Below are positions 25,127 through 32,458 of a stretch of 44,406 nucleotides of DNA, piece after piece. Origin of the DNA: a virus; the IMG/VR virus record IMGVR_UViG_3300047408_000281, positions 1-44,406 of that record; one strand, written 5' to 3'. Numbering within the stretch: the stretch's first letter is position 1; every line of letters begins with the position of its first letter. The notes beneath the pieces are model-generated. The model made no database searches and was not told where the DNA came from. It saw only the letters and a list, made by a program, of their open reading frames with translations. The translations under genes were made by a program, and so were the position numbers.

Positions 25127-25210
25127 ATGAATCGCAACCTCGCACTGCTCGCGGTGATCCTGCTATCCATCGCAGCCGTGGTCGCCGTGCTGCTCCTCAC
25201 CAAGACATAA
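25127..25210 (+). CDS. 27-aa membrane peptide
   Basis: A very short open frame encodes MNRNLALLAVILLSIAAVV, then LLL and a basic end (TKT), a single transmembrane helix. CAGGAAA is about 11 bases upstream. It fits in the 127-base gap between the DUF3309-like and Acb2-like genes. It could be a real micro-protein; the evidence is only composition and spacing. Confidence 0.4.
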   Translation: MNRNLALLAVILLSIAAVVAVLLLTKT

Positions 25211-25219
25211 AGGGAAAAC

Positions 25220-25444
25220 ATGGACAACCAGCATCGCCAGATCAAGGGGTACCGCGAGCTCGACGCGGCCGAGATCACGCTCATGAACGAGATCAAGACC
25301 CTGGGCGTCGACCTGGGCGACCTCGTTGCCAAGCTGCGCGCCGTGGAAGGGCTGGACCAACGCTGGGTGAGCATCGGCGCAACCGACTTGCAGACCGGCC
25401 TCATGGCGCTCACGCGTGCGGTCGCGAAACCGACGTTTTTCTAA
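25220..25444 (+). CDS. acb2: Acb2/Tad1-like anti-CBASS protein (DUF7681)
   Basis: The 74-residue protein matches, from family knowledge, the Acb2/Tad1 hairpin domain: YRELDAAEITLMNEIKTLG in the first helix, LGDLVAKLR, then DQRWVSIGATDLQTGLMALTRAVAKP at the end. Acb2 proteins form hexamers that bind cyclic di- and trinucleotide signals, disarming CBASS and Thoeris-like defence. AAGGGAAA is upstream of the ATG. It lies in a cluster of very small genes between lysis and fibre genes, a typical accessory site. Confidence 0.85.
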   Translation: MDNQHRQIKGYRELDAAEITLMNEIKTLGVDLGDLVAKLRAVEGLDQRWVSIGATDLQTGLMALTRAVAKPTFF

Positions 25445-25467
25445 ACGCACACAGGAAAGGCATCAAG

Positions 25468-25989
25468 ATGAACTACACCGCATCGCAAGGCCAGATCGAC
25501 CAGCTCAACGCGACGCTGAATTCGGCGCTGTCGCAGGTCGCCGCCATTACGGGGCAGCCCGTGCAGCCTCCCGTCGAGCAACCTCCCGCCGGCGGAACGA
25601 TCCCGCCCAGCGGCACGAACCCGGCTCCTCCCGGCGTGCAGGTCGGGACCGAGTGGTTCGATTGGGATCGCCCCAACCAGATGATCACGAGCCAGTACCC
25701 GCAAGGCGTCGTGCTGGCCATCCCGTTCAACGTCCCGGCGGGGTTTACCGGCACGGTGCACCACGAGCTTGTGGCGAACAAGGGCACCGACTTCGACATC
25801 AAGATCTGGATTTCGATGTGGACGCCGGGTGGCGACCCGATCCCCGGGACCGTGTACGAGGGCTCGCTCATCTCTGGAGTGATGCCCGCCGGCGAGGACT
25901 TCCACGCCCAACCGGGCAACTACTACTTCAACGGCCTGGTGAAGAACAAGTCCTGCGAGCTGGGCGGGCAGCAGCGCCACAATCCCTAA
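25468..25989 (+). CDS. Putative fibre-associated beta-rich protein
   Basis: The 173-residue protein has a short N-terminal helix (QIDQLNATLNSALSQVAAI), a Pro-rich linker (QPPVEQPPAGGTIPPSG) and a beta-sandwich-like C-terminal domain (PFNVPAGFTGTVHHELVANKG...YYFNGLV). A coil, linker and beta-head order suits a small fibre or adsorption protein. AGGAAAGG is upstream. The family is not recognised. Confidence 0.6.
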   Translation: MNYTASQGQIDQLNATLNSALSQVAAITGQPVQPPVEQPPAGGTIPPSGTNPAPPGVQVGTEWFDWDRPNQMITSQYPQGVVLAIPFNVPAGFTGTVHHELVANKGTDFDIKIWISMWTPGGDPIPGTVYEGSLISGVMPAGEDFHAQPGNYYFNGLVKNKSCELGGQQRHNP

Positions 25990-25999
25990 AGGATTCGAA

Positions 26000-27574
26000 A
26001 TGCAAGTCGTCGCTGACCGCGTCAAGGAATCGAGCCTCTCCACCGGGACGGGAAACCTCCTGCTGGCTGGGGCCGTGGCTGGCTTCCGTGCGTTTGCCTC
26101 GCAGTGCGCCGTGGGTGATGCGTTCTACTACGCGATCGAGGCACAAACCGGCACGGGCATGCCGTCCGGCGAATGGGAAGTCGGCAGCGGCACCTACTCG
26201 GCGGCGAATACCTTGACGCGCTCACAAGTGCTGTCCTCGAGCAACGCGGGCGCGCTCGTGAATTTTTCGGCGGGCACGAAGCACGTCTGGATCGACGTAC
26301 CCGCTTACCAGCTAGCGGCATTGTCCAACAAGAACAGGCAAACCCTTGCTGTGCTCGGGGATTCGTTCATCCAGCGCAACATGGCGTCGCTCGCTTCCAA
26401 CGTCTACTCGACCCCAACTTGGGGAATCATCCTCCTCACCAACATGCTCCTGGGCAACGCCTTCGACATCGTGAACATCGATGGCGTGAGCGGCACCACG
26501 AGCGCATCGTTCCTGTCGCGCCTCGCCGCCTCCGTGCTCGCGTTCCGCCCGCGCTACGCGTACATCCAAGGCACGGTGAACGACATCCTCTCGGGAACGC
26601 CGCAGACGCTGGCGCAGTCGATCGCCAACTATTCGGCCATGTTCGCGCAGTGCAACGCGGCCGGGATCACGGTCATCACGAACACGGTCACGCCCTTCGC
26701 TGGATTGAACACTGCGGCCAAGAGGACGCAGTGGCTGCGATTCAATGCCTGGCTTATGAACGTTGCGCCAAGCTTGTACGACGTCATTGTCCTGAGGAAC
26801 GATTACCAGTACCTCGATCCGGCTGGGGTAACTTGCCAACCTAATGCGGCCTTCCTCGCGATTGATCCGACTCATCCTGCGGTTAGGGATTCGTTCACGC
26901 TGGCGCAAAGTAACGCGGCGACTCTTCGTGCCCTTGGCATCGGGGCGACTCTTCCGTCTCCGTTCTTGTCCGGCATTGGCGTTACTGGGTCCGAGGATGA
27001 TGCCATCCATCCCAATCCGATCAACTTCGGGGCGGCCGGCGTCAAGCAGGGCGCAGGCACCACCGGTACCGTTGCGACGACGATGTCGGTCGGGACCACC
27101 AGCAGCCTCGGGACAGCTGTGTGCAGCAAGGTGCCGCGCTCTGACGGGCCCGGCGAGTGGCAGCAGGTCGTCTACACGCCGTCAGCGGCTAACCAGATCT
27201 GCACGTACCAGAATTTCGGCGCGGCCATCGGGCTCGGCAACGCGCAGCCCGGCGACGTGGTTTCGTTCTTCCAGGAGTTTGAGATCGATTCGTCCACGCC
27301 TGCCGCGAATTTCCGCTGGGTGGGTGCCCAGATCACCTTTGTGGGCGGCGCGTACAACGCCGCGGCCTTCCCGATCAACTCCGGGTTCGATAATCTCGGC
27401 GGCCTCAGCGGCGTGAACCTGCGAGGCGTCATTCGGACGCCGCCCGTGGCGATCCCGGCCGGGACCACGGGCATGTTCCTGCTAGCCAACCTGCATGGCG
27501 GCGGTGCCGGGCTCCCGATTACCGCGCGCTACGGGCAGGCAGCGTTCCGGAACCTTTCTCGTCAAGGGTCGTAA
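26000..27574 (+). CDS. Tail fibre with SGNH/GDSL hydrolase domain
   Basis: The 524-residue protein starts like many tail fibres (ADRVKESSLSTGTGNLLLAGA...FYYAIEAQTGTGMPSGEWEVG). From about residue 113 it carries an SGNH hydrolase: block I GDSFIQRN (Ser122), block III GTVNDI (Asn194) and block V DPTHP (Asp289, His292). Residues 350-524 form a Thr/Gly-rich beta domain. Such enzymes remove acetyl groups from capsule or O-antigen during adsorption; that activity is inferred from the family. AAAGGA lies before the ATG. Confidence 0.85.
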   Translation: MQVVADRVKESSLSTGTGNLLLAGAVAGFRAFASQCAVGDAFYYAIEAQTGTGMPSGEWEVGSGTYSAANTLTRSQVLSSSNAGALVNFSAGTKHVWIDVPAYQLAALSNKNRQTLAVLGDSFIQRNMASLASNVYSTPTWGIILLTNMLLGNAFDIVNIDGVSGTTSASFLSRLAASVLAFRPRYAYIQGTVNDILSGTPQTLAQSIANYSAMFAQCNAAGITVITNTVTPFAGLNTAAKRTQWLRFNAWLMNVAPSLYDVIVLRNDYQYLDPAGVTCQPNAAFLAIDPTHPAVRDSFTLAQSNAATLRALGIGATLPSPFLSGIGVTGSEDDAIHPNPINFGAAGVKQGAGTTGTVATTMSVGTTSSLGTAVCSKVPRSDGPGEWQQVVYTPSAANQICTYQNFGAAIGLGNAQPGDVVSFFQEFEIDSSTPAANFRWVGAQITFVGGAYNAAAFPINSGFDNLGGLSGVNLRGVIRTPPVAIPAGTTGMFLLANLHGGGAGLPITARYGQAAFRNLSRQGS

Positions 27575-27576
27575 GG

Positions 27577-27744
27577 ATGCTCGGTAACTACCCGATATCT
27601 TCGGCAGCCATCGCGGCGCAAGTGGACTTAGCCAGGCCGGCCCCGCGCATGTGCGTGTCCATCGTGGGCGCGACACTCACGGTCGTCATCGCGGGGCACG
27701 ATCTCATCCCTGAGACAGTCGTCGGAAAGGCGGATTGCTCGTGA
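27577..27744 (+). CDS. Small hypothetical protein, 55 aa
   Basis: This short gene starts 2 bases after the fibre stop (sequence GTAAGGATG, so the ribosome site lies in the fibre end) and overlaps the next start as GTGA. The product MLGNYPISSAAIAAQV... has a C-terminal beta-like part (RMCVSIVGATLTVVIAGHDL). Tight coupling on both sides and no better frame support it as real. It probably belongs to the fibre or tip set. Confidence 0.6.
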   Translation: MLGNYPISSAAIAAQVDLARPAPRMCVSIVGATLTVVIAGHDLIPETVVGKADCS

Positions 27745-28097
27745 GCACCATCACCATCAATCGGGGCGAATGGACCGCGGTCCAGTTTTCGATCACGGAC
27801 AGCACGAGCGGACTTGCCGGCAAGCGGGTCACGTGGAGCGTTGGGCCGCGCGGGGATGCGCCCGCGTTGCACAAGGTGTCGGCGCTTCCCGGTTCGTCGG
27901 CCGACGTGACCATCACGTCGCAAACGCCGGGCGCCATCAGCGGGGTGATCAACCTCGCGGTCGCCGATTTCGCGGCGCTGCCCAACGACAGCTACGACGC
28001 CTCGCTCTGGGTCGACAGCGGGGCCGCGGACGACCGGTGCGTCACCCCCGGCGGGGTGGATATGCTTGTCATCACGCGCCCGGTGGCGCGCGCGTGA
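27741..28097 (+). CDS. Beta-rich protein, last late gene
   Basis: The 118-residue protein starts at GTG 27741 overlapping the preceding stop; GGAAAGG is upstream. The sequence TITINRGEWTAVQFSITDSTSGLAGKRVTWSVG...VITSQTPGAISGVINL resembles an N-terminal baseplate (BppU-like) or Ig-like domain. It ends the rightward late block, convergent with the leftward operon only 18 bases away. No terminator is visible between them, so transcripts may overlap. Confidence 0.6.
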   Translation: MSTITINRGEWTAVQFSITDSTSGLAGKRVTWSVGPRGDAPALHKVSALPGSSADVTITSQTPGAISGVINLAVADFAALPNDSYDASLWVDSGAADDRCVTPGGVDMLVITRPVARA

Positions 28098-28115
28098 TGC
28101 TACGCCTCCAATTCG

Positions 28116-28622
28116 CTACTTGCCGCCCAGCAGCTGCACCAGGGCGCGCGCGCCGGCGAGATCCGCGCCGTCCTGGCACTCCTGAGTCTCGGTCAGGGAC
28201 ACGGGCTTCGCGGTCTGCGGGTCGAGGCCGATCCACTCAAGGGTCATCGAGCACTTCGCCGTCGGCTCGGTGGCATTGTTAGCCGCGTTCCGCTGGTCCG
28301 GGTAATCGCAGCGGCCGAGATCCACGCGCCAGACGTAGCCGGCGATGCAGGCGGGCGAAGACGACGAGCTGCTCGAGGTGGCCGGATCGGCCGGCCTCGA
28401 CGGCAGCGGTGCGAAGCACGCGACCCCACCGCCCTCCATGGGCTTCGACGTGGTGCCAGGTGGGCAGCTCGCGGCGACACAGGTGCCCGATAGGACATTC
28501 GGGATGCCGGCCGGGCATTCGACGTCACGGCACACCGGGCCTCGCGACGTGGCAGCGCAGGTGTAGATGGCTTGGGCTTCGAAAGACAGCGATAGGGCAA
28601 ATACGGCGCACAGCATCTTCAT
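28116..28622 (-). CDS. Secreted Cys-rich protein coupled to integrase
   Basis: The 168-residue protein has a signal peptide (MLCAVFALSLSFEAQA, cut about residue 18) and about a dozen Cys, including CRDVECPAG and CVAASCPPGT, then a Ser-rich linker and another Cys-containing part (CDYPDQRN...CSMTLEWIGLD). Its ATG overlaps the integrase stop (ATGA); GGGGAG is upstream. As the last gene of the leftward operon it may be a lysogenic-conversion protein acting in the periplasm or cell surface. No family is recognised. Confidence 0.65.
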   Translation of the reverse strand: MKMLCAVFALSLSFEAQAIYTCAATSRGPVCRDVECPAGIPNVLSGTCVAASCPPGTTSKPMEGGGVACFAPLPSRPADPATSSSSSSSPACIAGYVWRVDLGRCDYPDQRNAANNATEPTAKCSMTLEWIGLDPQTAKPVSLTETQECQDGADLAGARALVQLLGGK

Positions 28623-30205
28623 GGTGTTGTTCTCCCCTTGTGTTGGCATATGGTTCCAGGCGGTCGACGCAAACGGAGCCGCGGCACGACGAGCTCGGCC
28701 CCGTCCGCCCAGAATTTGTCCGGGTTAGCGTCTTGTCCCTGTGGGGACGCCACCTTAACCCGGCTAAGCGTCAGCCGGTACGTGATCCGGCCGCTTCTGG
28801 TGGCCGGATCGAGCTCGATCCGGCCTATCCAGGCGCGCAGGACGTCCTTCAGGGCGTCGCGATCGAGCTCGCCCATGTCCGAGGCCATCCGCTGCAGTAG
28901 CGCGGCTACAGCGGCCTCGTCGACGGCCTCAAGCACCTTCACGCGCTCGCCGGCGTCTTCGGCGCGCATGACCCTCTCGGCGGCGTCCTGCCGCTCGATC
29001 TCGAGCTCGTCCAGCCTGGCCAGCAGCGGCCGGGGCTCGCGGGCGTGCTCGACCAATCCCATCAGCTTCCTGATCCGCTTCTCCACGTCGGCCAAGGCAG
29101 CGCGAGCCGCCTCGAGCTCGCTCCGGTCCTGCAGGTTCTCCTGCAGGGCGCGGATTTCGCGCACAAACGCCTGCACGATCTCCGGCGAGCCCAGATCGAC
29201 CGGGAGCTGCTCCAGCACGGAGCGTTCGAGCAATGCCGCGTCGATCGAGCCGCCACGCGTGGTGTAGCAGTCGCGGTCGCCCCACCACGGCTTGCCGTCC
29301 GGGCGCACGAGCAGGCCCGAGAGCAGGTAGGTGCCGCCGCGGTTGCGCCGGGCCGCGTGGGCGCCCTTTTCAAGCCGGGTGAGAATGGCCTCTGCCTCCG
29401 CGTCGCTCACGAGCGCCTGGTGCGTCCCGCGCTGAATTTGCCATTCCGAACGAGGGCGCCGGCTGCCGCTGGCCTGGCTGTCCTTCGGGCGGCGCGTGTT
29501 CCAGGTGGTGTGGCCAGCGTAGGTTAGCGCGTTCCATTCGACATCGACAAGGCCGGTCCGGGTGATAGGCAGGCGCAATTGCCGCGCGATCGCGGAGCCG
29601 GCCTGGCCCGCAGATCGGGCGCGCAGGTAGGTGGCGATCGCCGGTGCTAGCGCCTCGTCGGGGACCAGGCGCGACTTCTCGACGGCGGCACCATTACGCA
29701 CCGCCGCGGTCGCCACGCGCTCGAAGCGATAGCCGATCGGCGCCCGCCCGCCGGCGCGGAAGCCGCGGCGCACGTTCTCGGCCATGCCGGCCAAGCCCTT
29801 CTCCCGGCTCATGAGGCTGTGCACCTCGTCCATGGCCTGGAAGGTGTTCTGCAGGATCACGGATGTGATCGGGTCGCTCTCCGGGATCCTCACGTAGAGG
29901 ATCGACACGCCGCGCTTCTTCGCCTCGTGCTGCAACGACTGGGCGATGTAGGTGCGCCTTGCGATGCGGCTTGTGTCGTAGGCGAGGATCACGTTCCATG
30001 CGCGGCCGCGGGCGGACAGGTCGCGCAGGAGCCGCTGGTAGCCGGGGCGTTGGTCGTCCTTGCCGGACTCGACGGCGTCGGCGTACTCACCGATGATCGG
30101 GAGGTTCTTCGCCTGGGCGAGCTCGGCCAACGCCCGCCGCTGGGCGTCGAGGGACACGTCTGCGCGGTCCTTGCTCGACCGTAGGTACAGGACTGCTGCT
30201 CGCAT
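28619..30205 (-). CDS. Large serine recombinase (integrase)
   Basis: The 528-residue protein has an N-terminal resolvase domain (YLRSSKD with catalytic Ser11; DQRPGYQRLLRDL; VILAYDTSRIAR), a recombinase domain (about 150-260; GGRAPIGYRF) and a C-terminal coiled coil (about 350-420, LEAARAALADVEKRI). It should catalyse integration and, with a directionality factor, excision. In the zinc-ribbon segment (YLLSGLLVRPDGKPWWGDRDCYTTRGG) the usual CxxC knuckle is missing, with only one Cys. GGAG is 8 bases before the ATG. No att core could be identified. Confidence 0.9.
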   Translation of the reverse strand: MRAAVLYLRSSKDRADVSLDAQRRALAELAQAKNLPIIGEYADAVESGKDDQRPGYQRLLRDLSARGRAWNVILAYDTSRIARRTYIAQSLQHEAKKRGVSILYVRIPESDPITSVILQNTFQAMDEVHSLMSREKGLAGMAENVRRGFRAGGRAPIGYRFERVATAAVRNGAAVEKSRLVPDEALAPAIATYLRARSAGQAGSAIARQLRLPITRTGLVDVEWNALTYAGHTTWNTRRPKDSQASGSRRPRSEWQIQRGTHQALVSDAEAEAILTRLEKGAHAARRNRGGTYLLSGLLVRPDGKPWWGDRDCYTTRGGSIDAALLERSVLEQLPVDLGSPEIVQAFVREIRALQENLQDRSELEAARAALADVEKRIRKLMGLVEHAREPRPLLARLDELEIERQDAAERVMRAEDAGERVKVLEAVDEAAVAALLQRMASDMGELDRDALKDVLRAWIGRIELDPATRSGRITYRLTLSRVKVASPQGQDANPDKFWADGAELVVPRLRLRRPPGTICQHKGRTTP

Positions 30206-30305
30206 TGAAGAGCTCCAGGAGGAACGCCGCGCCGGCCTTCGCGATCGCGTCGGCGTCGAGCTCGGTCGCGTTAACGCTCGTGATTGTGACCGTCAGTTTT
30301 TTCAT
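30087..30305 (-). CDS. Small hypothetical protein overlapping integrase start
   Basis: The frame begins MKKLTVTITSVNATELDADAIAKAGAAFLLELFNA, a credible start of a small alpha/beta protein, and then overlaps the first 119 bases of the integrase gene. The C-terminal part (QGPRRRVPRRPAAGVG) has the look of an out-of-frame reading of the integrase, so either the gene truly ends in an overlap or it has lost its original end. Another ATG lies two codons upstream. Confidence 0.4.
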   Translation of the reverse strand: MKKLTVTITSVNATELDADAIAKAGAAFLLELFNASSSPVPTVEQGPRRRVPRRPAAGVGRARPGEEPPDHR

Positions 30306-30320
30306 GGTCAAACCGGCGCC

Positions 30321-30551
30321 CTAGATGCCGTCCATCCGCTCATCCCACAGGCGGGCGCGCTCGGCGACCTCGCCGGGATCGAGGCTCGTGCGGTCGGCGA
30401 TCGCGAGGGCGCCCTGCAGGCCGTAGTGCGCCACCGTGAGACGCCGAATGGTTTCCGCGGCCTCGGCTAACAGTTCGCGATGCTGCGGCGCGCAGCGGCT
30501 GTCGTTCGCGGCCTCGACCAGGCGCTCGTTGAGAGGGGCTTTGCGTGCCAT
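30321..30551 (-). CDS. Hypothetical protein, 76 aa
   Basis: This helical protein starts MARKAPLNERLVEAAND, with a predicted helix (HRELLAEAAETIRRLTVAH) and an acidic end (PGEVAERARLWDERMDG). It fits between neighbours with gaps of 4 and 15 bases in the leftward operon. The family is not recognised; a DNA-binding or excision-related role is possible because of proximity to the integrase. Confidence 0.65.
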   Translation of the reverse strand: MARKAPLNERLVEAANDSRCAPQHRELLAEAAETIRRLTVAHYGLQGALAIADRTSLDPGEVAERARLWDERMDGI

Positions 30552-30555
30552 GGGG

Positions 30556-30828
30556 CTAAGCGTCGCGACGAGCGTCGGCCACTTGCCGCGCGCGTTGCAG
30601 GACGTCGCGAATATGTTTCCATCGCCGCTCGCGGGCGGCTCTCACGTACCGCTCCAGAAATTCGGGAGGAGGTGGCGGGATACGAAACCCCCGGTGCGAG
30701 GCGCCGCAGCGGCGACACTTCTCCGGGCCGCACCAACGGCCCCGGCCACCGAAGTCGCCGAAGTATGAGACGCCTGGCTCGCGCGGCAGCGGCTCGTAGT
30801 CGTGACCGAAGAAGCATAGCCAACTCAC
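30556..30828 (-). CDS. Small Cys-containing protein, 90 aa
   Basis: The GTG at 30828 overlaps the preceding stop (GTGA), with AGGGAG upstream. Beginning at SWLCFFGHDYEPLPREPGVSYFGD, the product has CGPEKCRRCG (residues 32-41), a zinc-knuckle-like site, and a basic helix at the end (RYVRAARERRWKHIRDVLQRAR). It may bind nucleic acid. A longer in-frame ATG at 30948 would overlap the neighbour heavily and is rejected. Confidence 0.65.
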   Translation of the reverse strand: MSWLCFFGHDYEPLPREPGVSYFGDFGGRGRWCGPEKCRRCGASHRGFRIPPPPPEFLERYVRAARERRWKHIRDVLQRARQVADARRDA

Positions 30829-31037
30829 CGCGAATCTCCCTGTGTATCGCACGGGTAGCGACAATCCGGGTGGATGCAGCGCGATGTCCCGAGGATGATC
30901 CACGGTCGCACCATCGAGCTTCCACACTTCGGGCAGATGCGTCCGCACCCTTCTCGGATCAGTCTCCCAAGTGGCGGCGCTGGCGGCGGCGGTGGTCGGC
31001 CGCCTTGGGGGAGTTCACCCGGTAGTTTCTGACTCAT
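30825..31037 (-). CDS. Zinc-ribbon protein, 70 aa
   Basis: Small protein with Cys pairs (CGRICPKC and CIHPDC, residues 31-60) typical of a zinc ribbon, preceded by a Pro-rich segment (PQGGRPPPPPAPP). It is the first gene after the reverse transcriptase in the leftward operon, with a 39-base gap. The function is not known. Confidence 0.65.
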   Translation of the reverse strand: MSQKLPGELPQGGRPPPPPAPPLGRLIREGCGRICPKCGSSMVRPWIILGTSRCIHPDCRYPCDTQGDSR

Positions 31038-31076
31038 GGCTTAAACGCCTTGCTCATAATTTCTCTTTTGTCCTCG

Positions 31077-32141
31077 TCAGCGAAATACCTTGGTGAGCGT
31101 GCGGTTTACAGCGTGCCCGCGGCGGCGCACCAGGCGCGCGAGCAGCTCGCGATCGTGGCGGTTGGCGGTGGCCTGGCGCATCAGGCCGAAGTAGCTATTC
31201 GCCGTCGCGAAGACGTCCGCCGGCGAGGCCTCGGCGGTGCGTCGCAGCGCCTCGCTGAACGTGCGCCGGCGGATGCGCCGGTGCCAAGGCTTGAGGACCT
31301 GGCCCACGAAGTCGATGCCGCGCGCGATCGGTTGCAGCACCGTCTTGCGGGGATTCAATTCGACCGCGAGCTCGCGCGGCAGGAAGGCCTCGATCTCCGC
31401 GAGGGTTGCCCGCAGCCACGCCGGCGACTCGTGCAGGAGCACGAAGTCATCTACATAGCGGACATAGCGACGCACGTGCAGCTGGTGCTTGGCGAACTGG
31501 TCGAGCCTGTCGAGGTAGATGTTGGCGAAGAACTGGCTCGATAGGTTGCCGATCGGAAGCCCCAAGTGCGCGGGTTGGTTCGTGAGGCGTTTGTGAGCGG
31601 GCACCAGGCGCAACTGCGACGCCGGGCAGCGCATCTCGACATCGGTCCGTGGATCGTGGAAGAGTATCTGCAGCGTGAGCTCGCGCCACCACGGCTCGTG
31701 GATCCGTGGCTCGAGGAGGCCGGCGAGGATGCGCTTGTCGATCGCCACGAAGAAGTTGGCGACGTCGCACTTCAGGTACCAGCCCGCGCGCGACCAGTTG
31801 GCGGTGAGGCTGCGCACGTGGTGCTCCAGGCGGTGCGCCGCGTAGAGCGTCCCGCGGCCGCGGATGCATGCACACGTGTCGACGCTGAACGAGCGCTCGA
31901 AGCGCGGCCCGATGCGGTTGTAGAGCATGTGATGCACGATGCGATCGCGGAAGGCGGCCGCCCACACCTCGCGCGGCTTGGGCCGCGTGACCACGAAGCA
32001 GATCGACCGGCCCGGCGTGTAGCTGCCGCTGGCCAGCTCGTCGAAGAGCCCGACCAGGTTGCGCTCGAGGTGCATCTCGAAGGCGAGCGCGCTCTTCGTG
32101 TTGCGCTTGTTGCGGCGGCAGTCGTAGTACGCCGCCACCAA
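31077..32141 (-). CDS. DGR reverse transcriptase (RT), start uncertain
   Basis: Retroelement RT with motifs in order: DRIVHHMLYNRIG (domain 2a type), WYLKCDVANFFVAIDK (domain 3, first catalytic Asp), GLPIGNLSSQFFANIYLDRLD (the DGR-type IGxxxSQ signature, about 31532-31552) and RYVDDFVLLHE (YVDD active site, about 31446-31457), then the domain 5-7 segment ARGIDFVGQVLKP. The conserved part begins at FDELVAAYYD. I give TTG 32141 as the nearest usable start; the frame is open to ATG 32495, running through the template repeat. There is no Shine-Dalgarno match for 32141, so the true start is unresolved. Its role is adenine-mutagenising cDNA synthesis from the TR RNA, with Avd. Confidence 0.9.
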   Translation of the reverse strand: MVAAYYDCRRNKRNTKSALAFEMHLERNLVGLFDELASGSYTPGRSICFVVTRPKPREVWAAAFRDRIVHHMLYNRIGPRFERSFSVDTCACIRGRGTLYAAHRLEHHVRSLTANWSRAGWYLKCDVANFFVAIDKRILAGLLEPRIHEPWWRELTLQILFHDPRTDVEMRCPASQLRLVPAHKRLTNQPAHLGLPIGNLSSQFFANIYLDRLDQFAKHQLHVRRYVRYVDDFVLLHESPAWLRATLAEIEAFLPRELAVELNPRKTVLQPIARGIDFVGQVLKPWHRRIRRRTFSEALRRTAEASPADVFATANSYFGLMRQATANRHDRELLARLVRRRGHAVNRTLTKVFR

Positions 32142-32180
32142 CTCATCGAAGGAAGGTCCAGCATGGTCTACCGCGTCTCG

Positions 32181-32289
32181 ATCTGCGGACGGCCCGGGCC
32201 CGGAGCTCGTTGTCCTTGTGGTTGTTGTTCTGGTTGCCGTTGTTGAAGTTCTGGTACCAGGCGTAGGCCTCGTTGCCGGCGTACTGCGT
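32181..32289 (-). repeat. DGR template repeat (TR)
   Basis: The 109-bp TR lies between RT and Avd. On the coding sense (minus strand) it contains 33 adenines and nine AAC codons, and would read as TQYAGNEAYAWYQNFNNG and on to NELRARAVRR in the VR frame. Its 3' end (sense) is the GC-rich CTCCGGGCCCGGGCCGTCCG, identical in both VRs and the candidate initiation-of-mutagenic-homing region. The TR is expected to be transcribed with the flanking 32142-32458 sequence as the DGR RNA. Confidence 0.95.
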
Positions 32290-32458
32290 CCATTCGTGCT
32301 ATCCACGTCGACCCGCCGAAGGCCTCGGCCGATCAGCGGATCGACTGCGCCGGACCGGGCGCGGCCGGAGCCGCCGATGTCCGTGGCGCGCATGGCGGTG
32401 GCCTCGTGGGCCAGCGGCACGACCAGATTGTTTCCCACGGGCATGATCGCCTTGACGG
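32290..32458 (-). other. Spacer between Avd and TR
   Basis: The 169 bases on the upstream side of the TR hold no clear gene. The RT frame stays open through them (Arg/Thr/Gly-rich reading from ATG 32495), but composition suggests this is the 5' part of the DGR template RNA, not protein. No terminator is seen. Confidence 0.5.

Noticed and set aside
32220-32260. GTT/AAC triplet repeat as a simple microsatellite
   Set aside because: It is the Asn-codon-rich core of the DGR template; the matching VRs are diversified at exactly these adenines.
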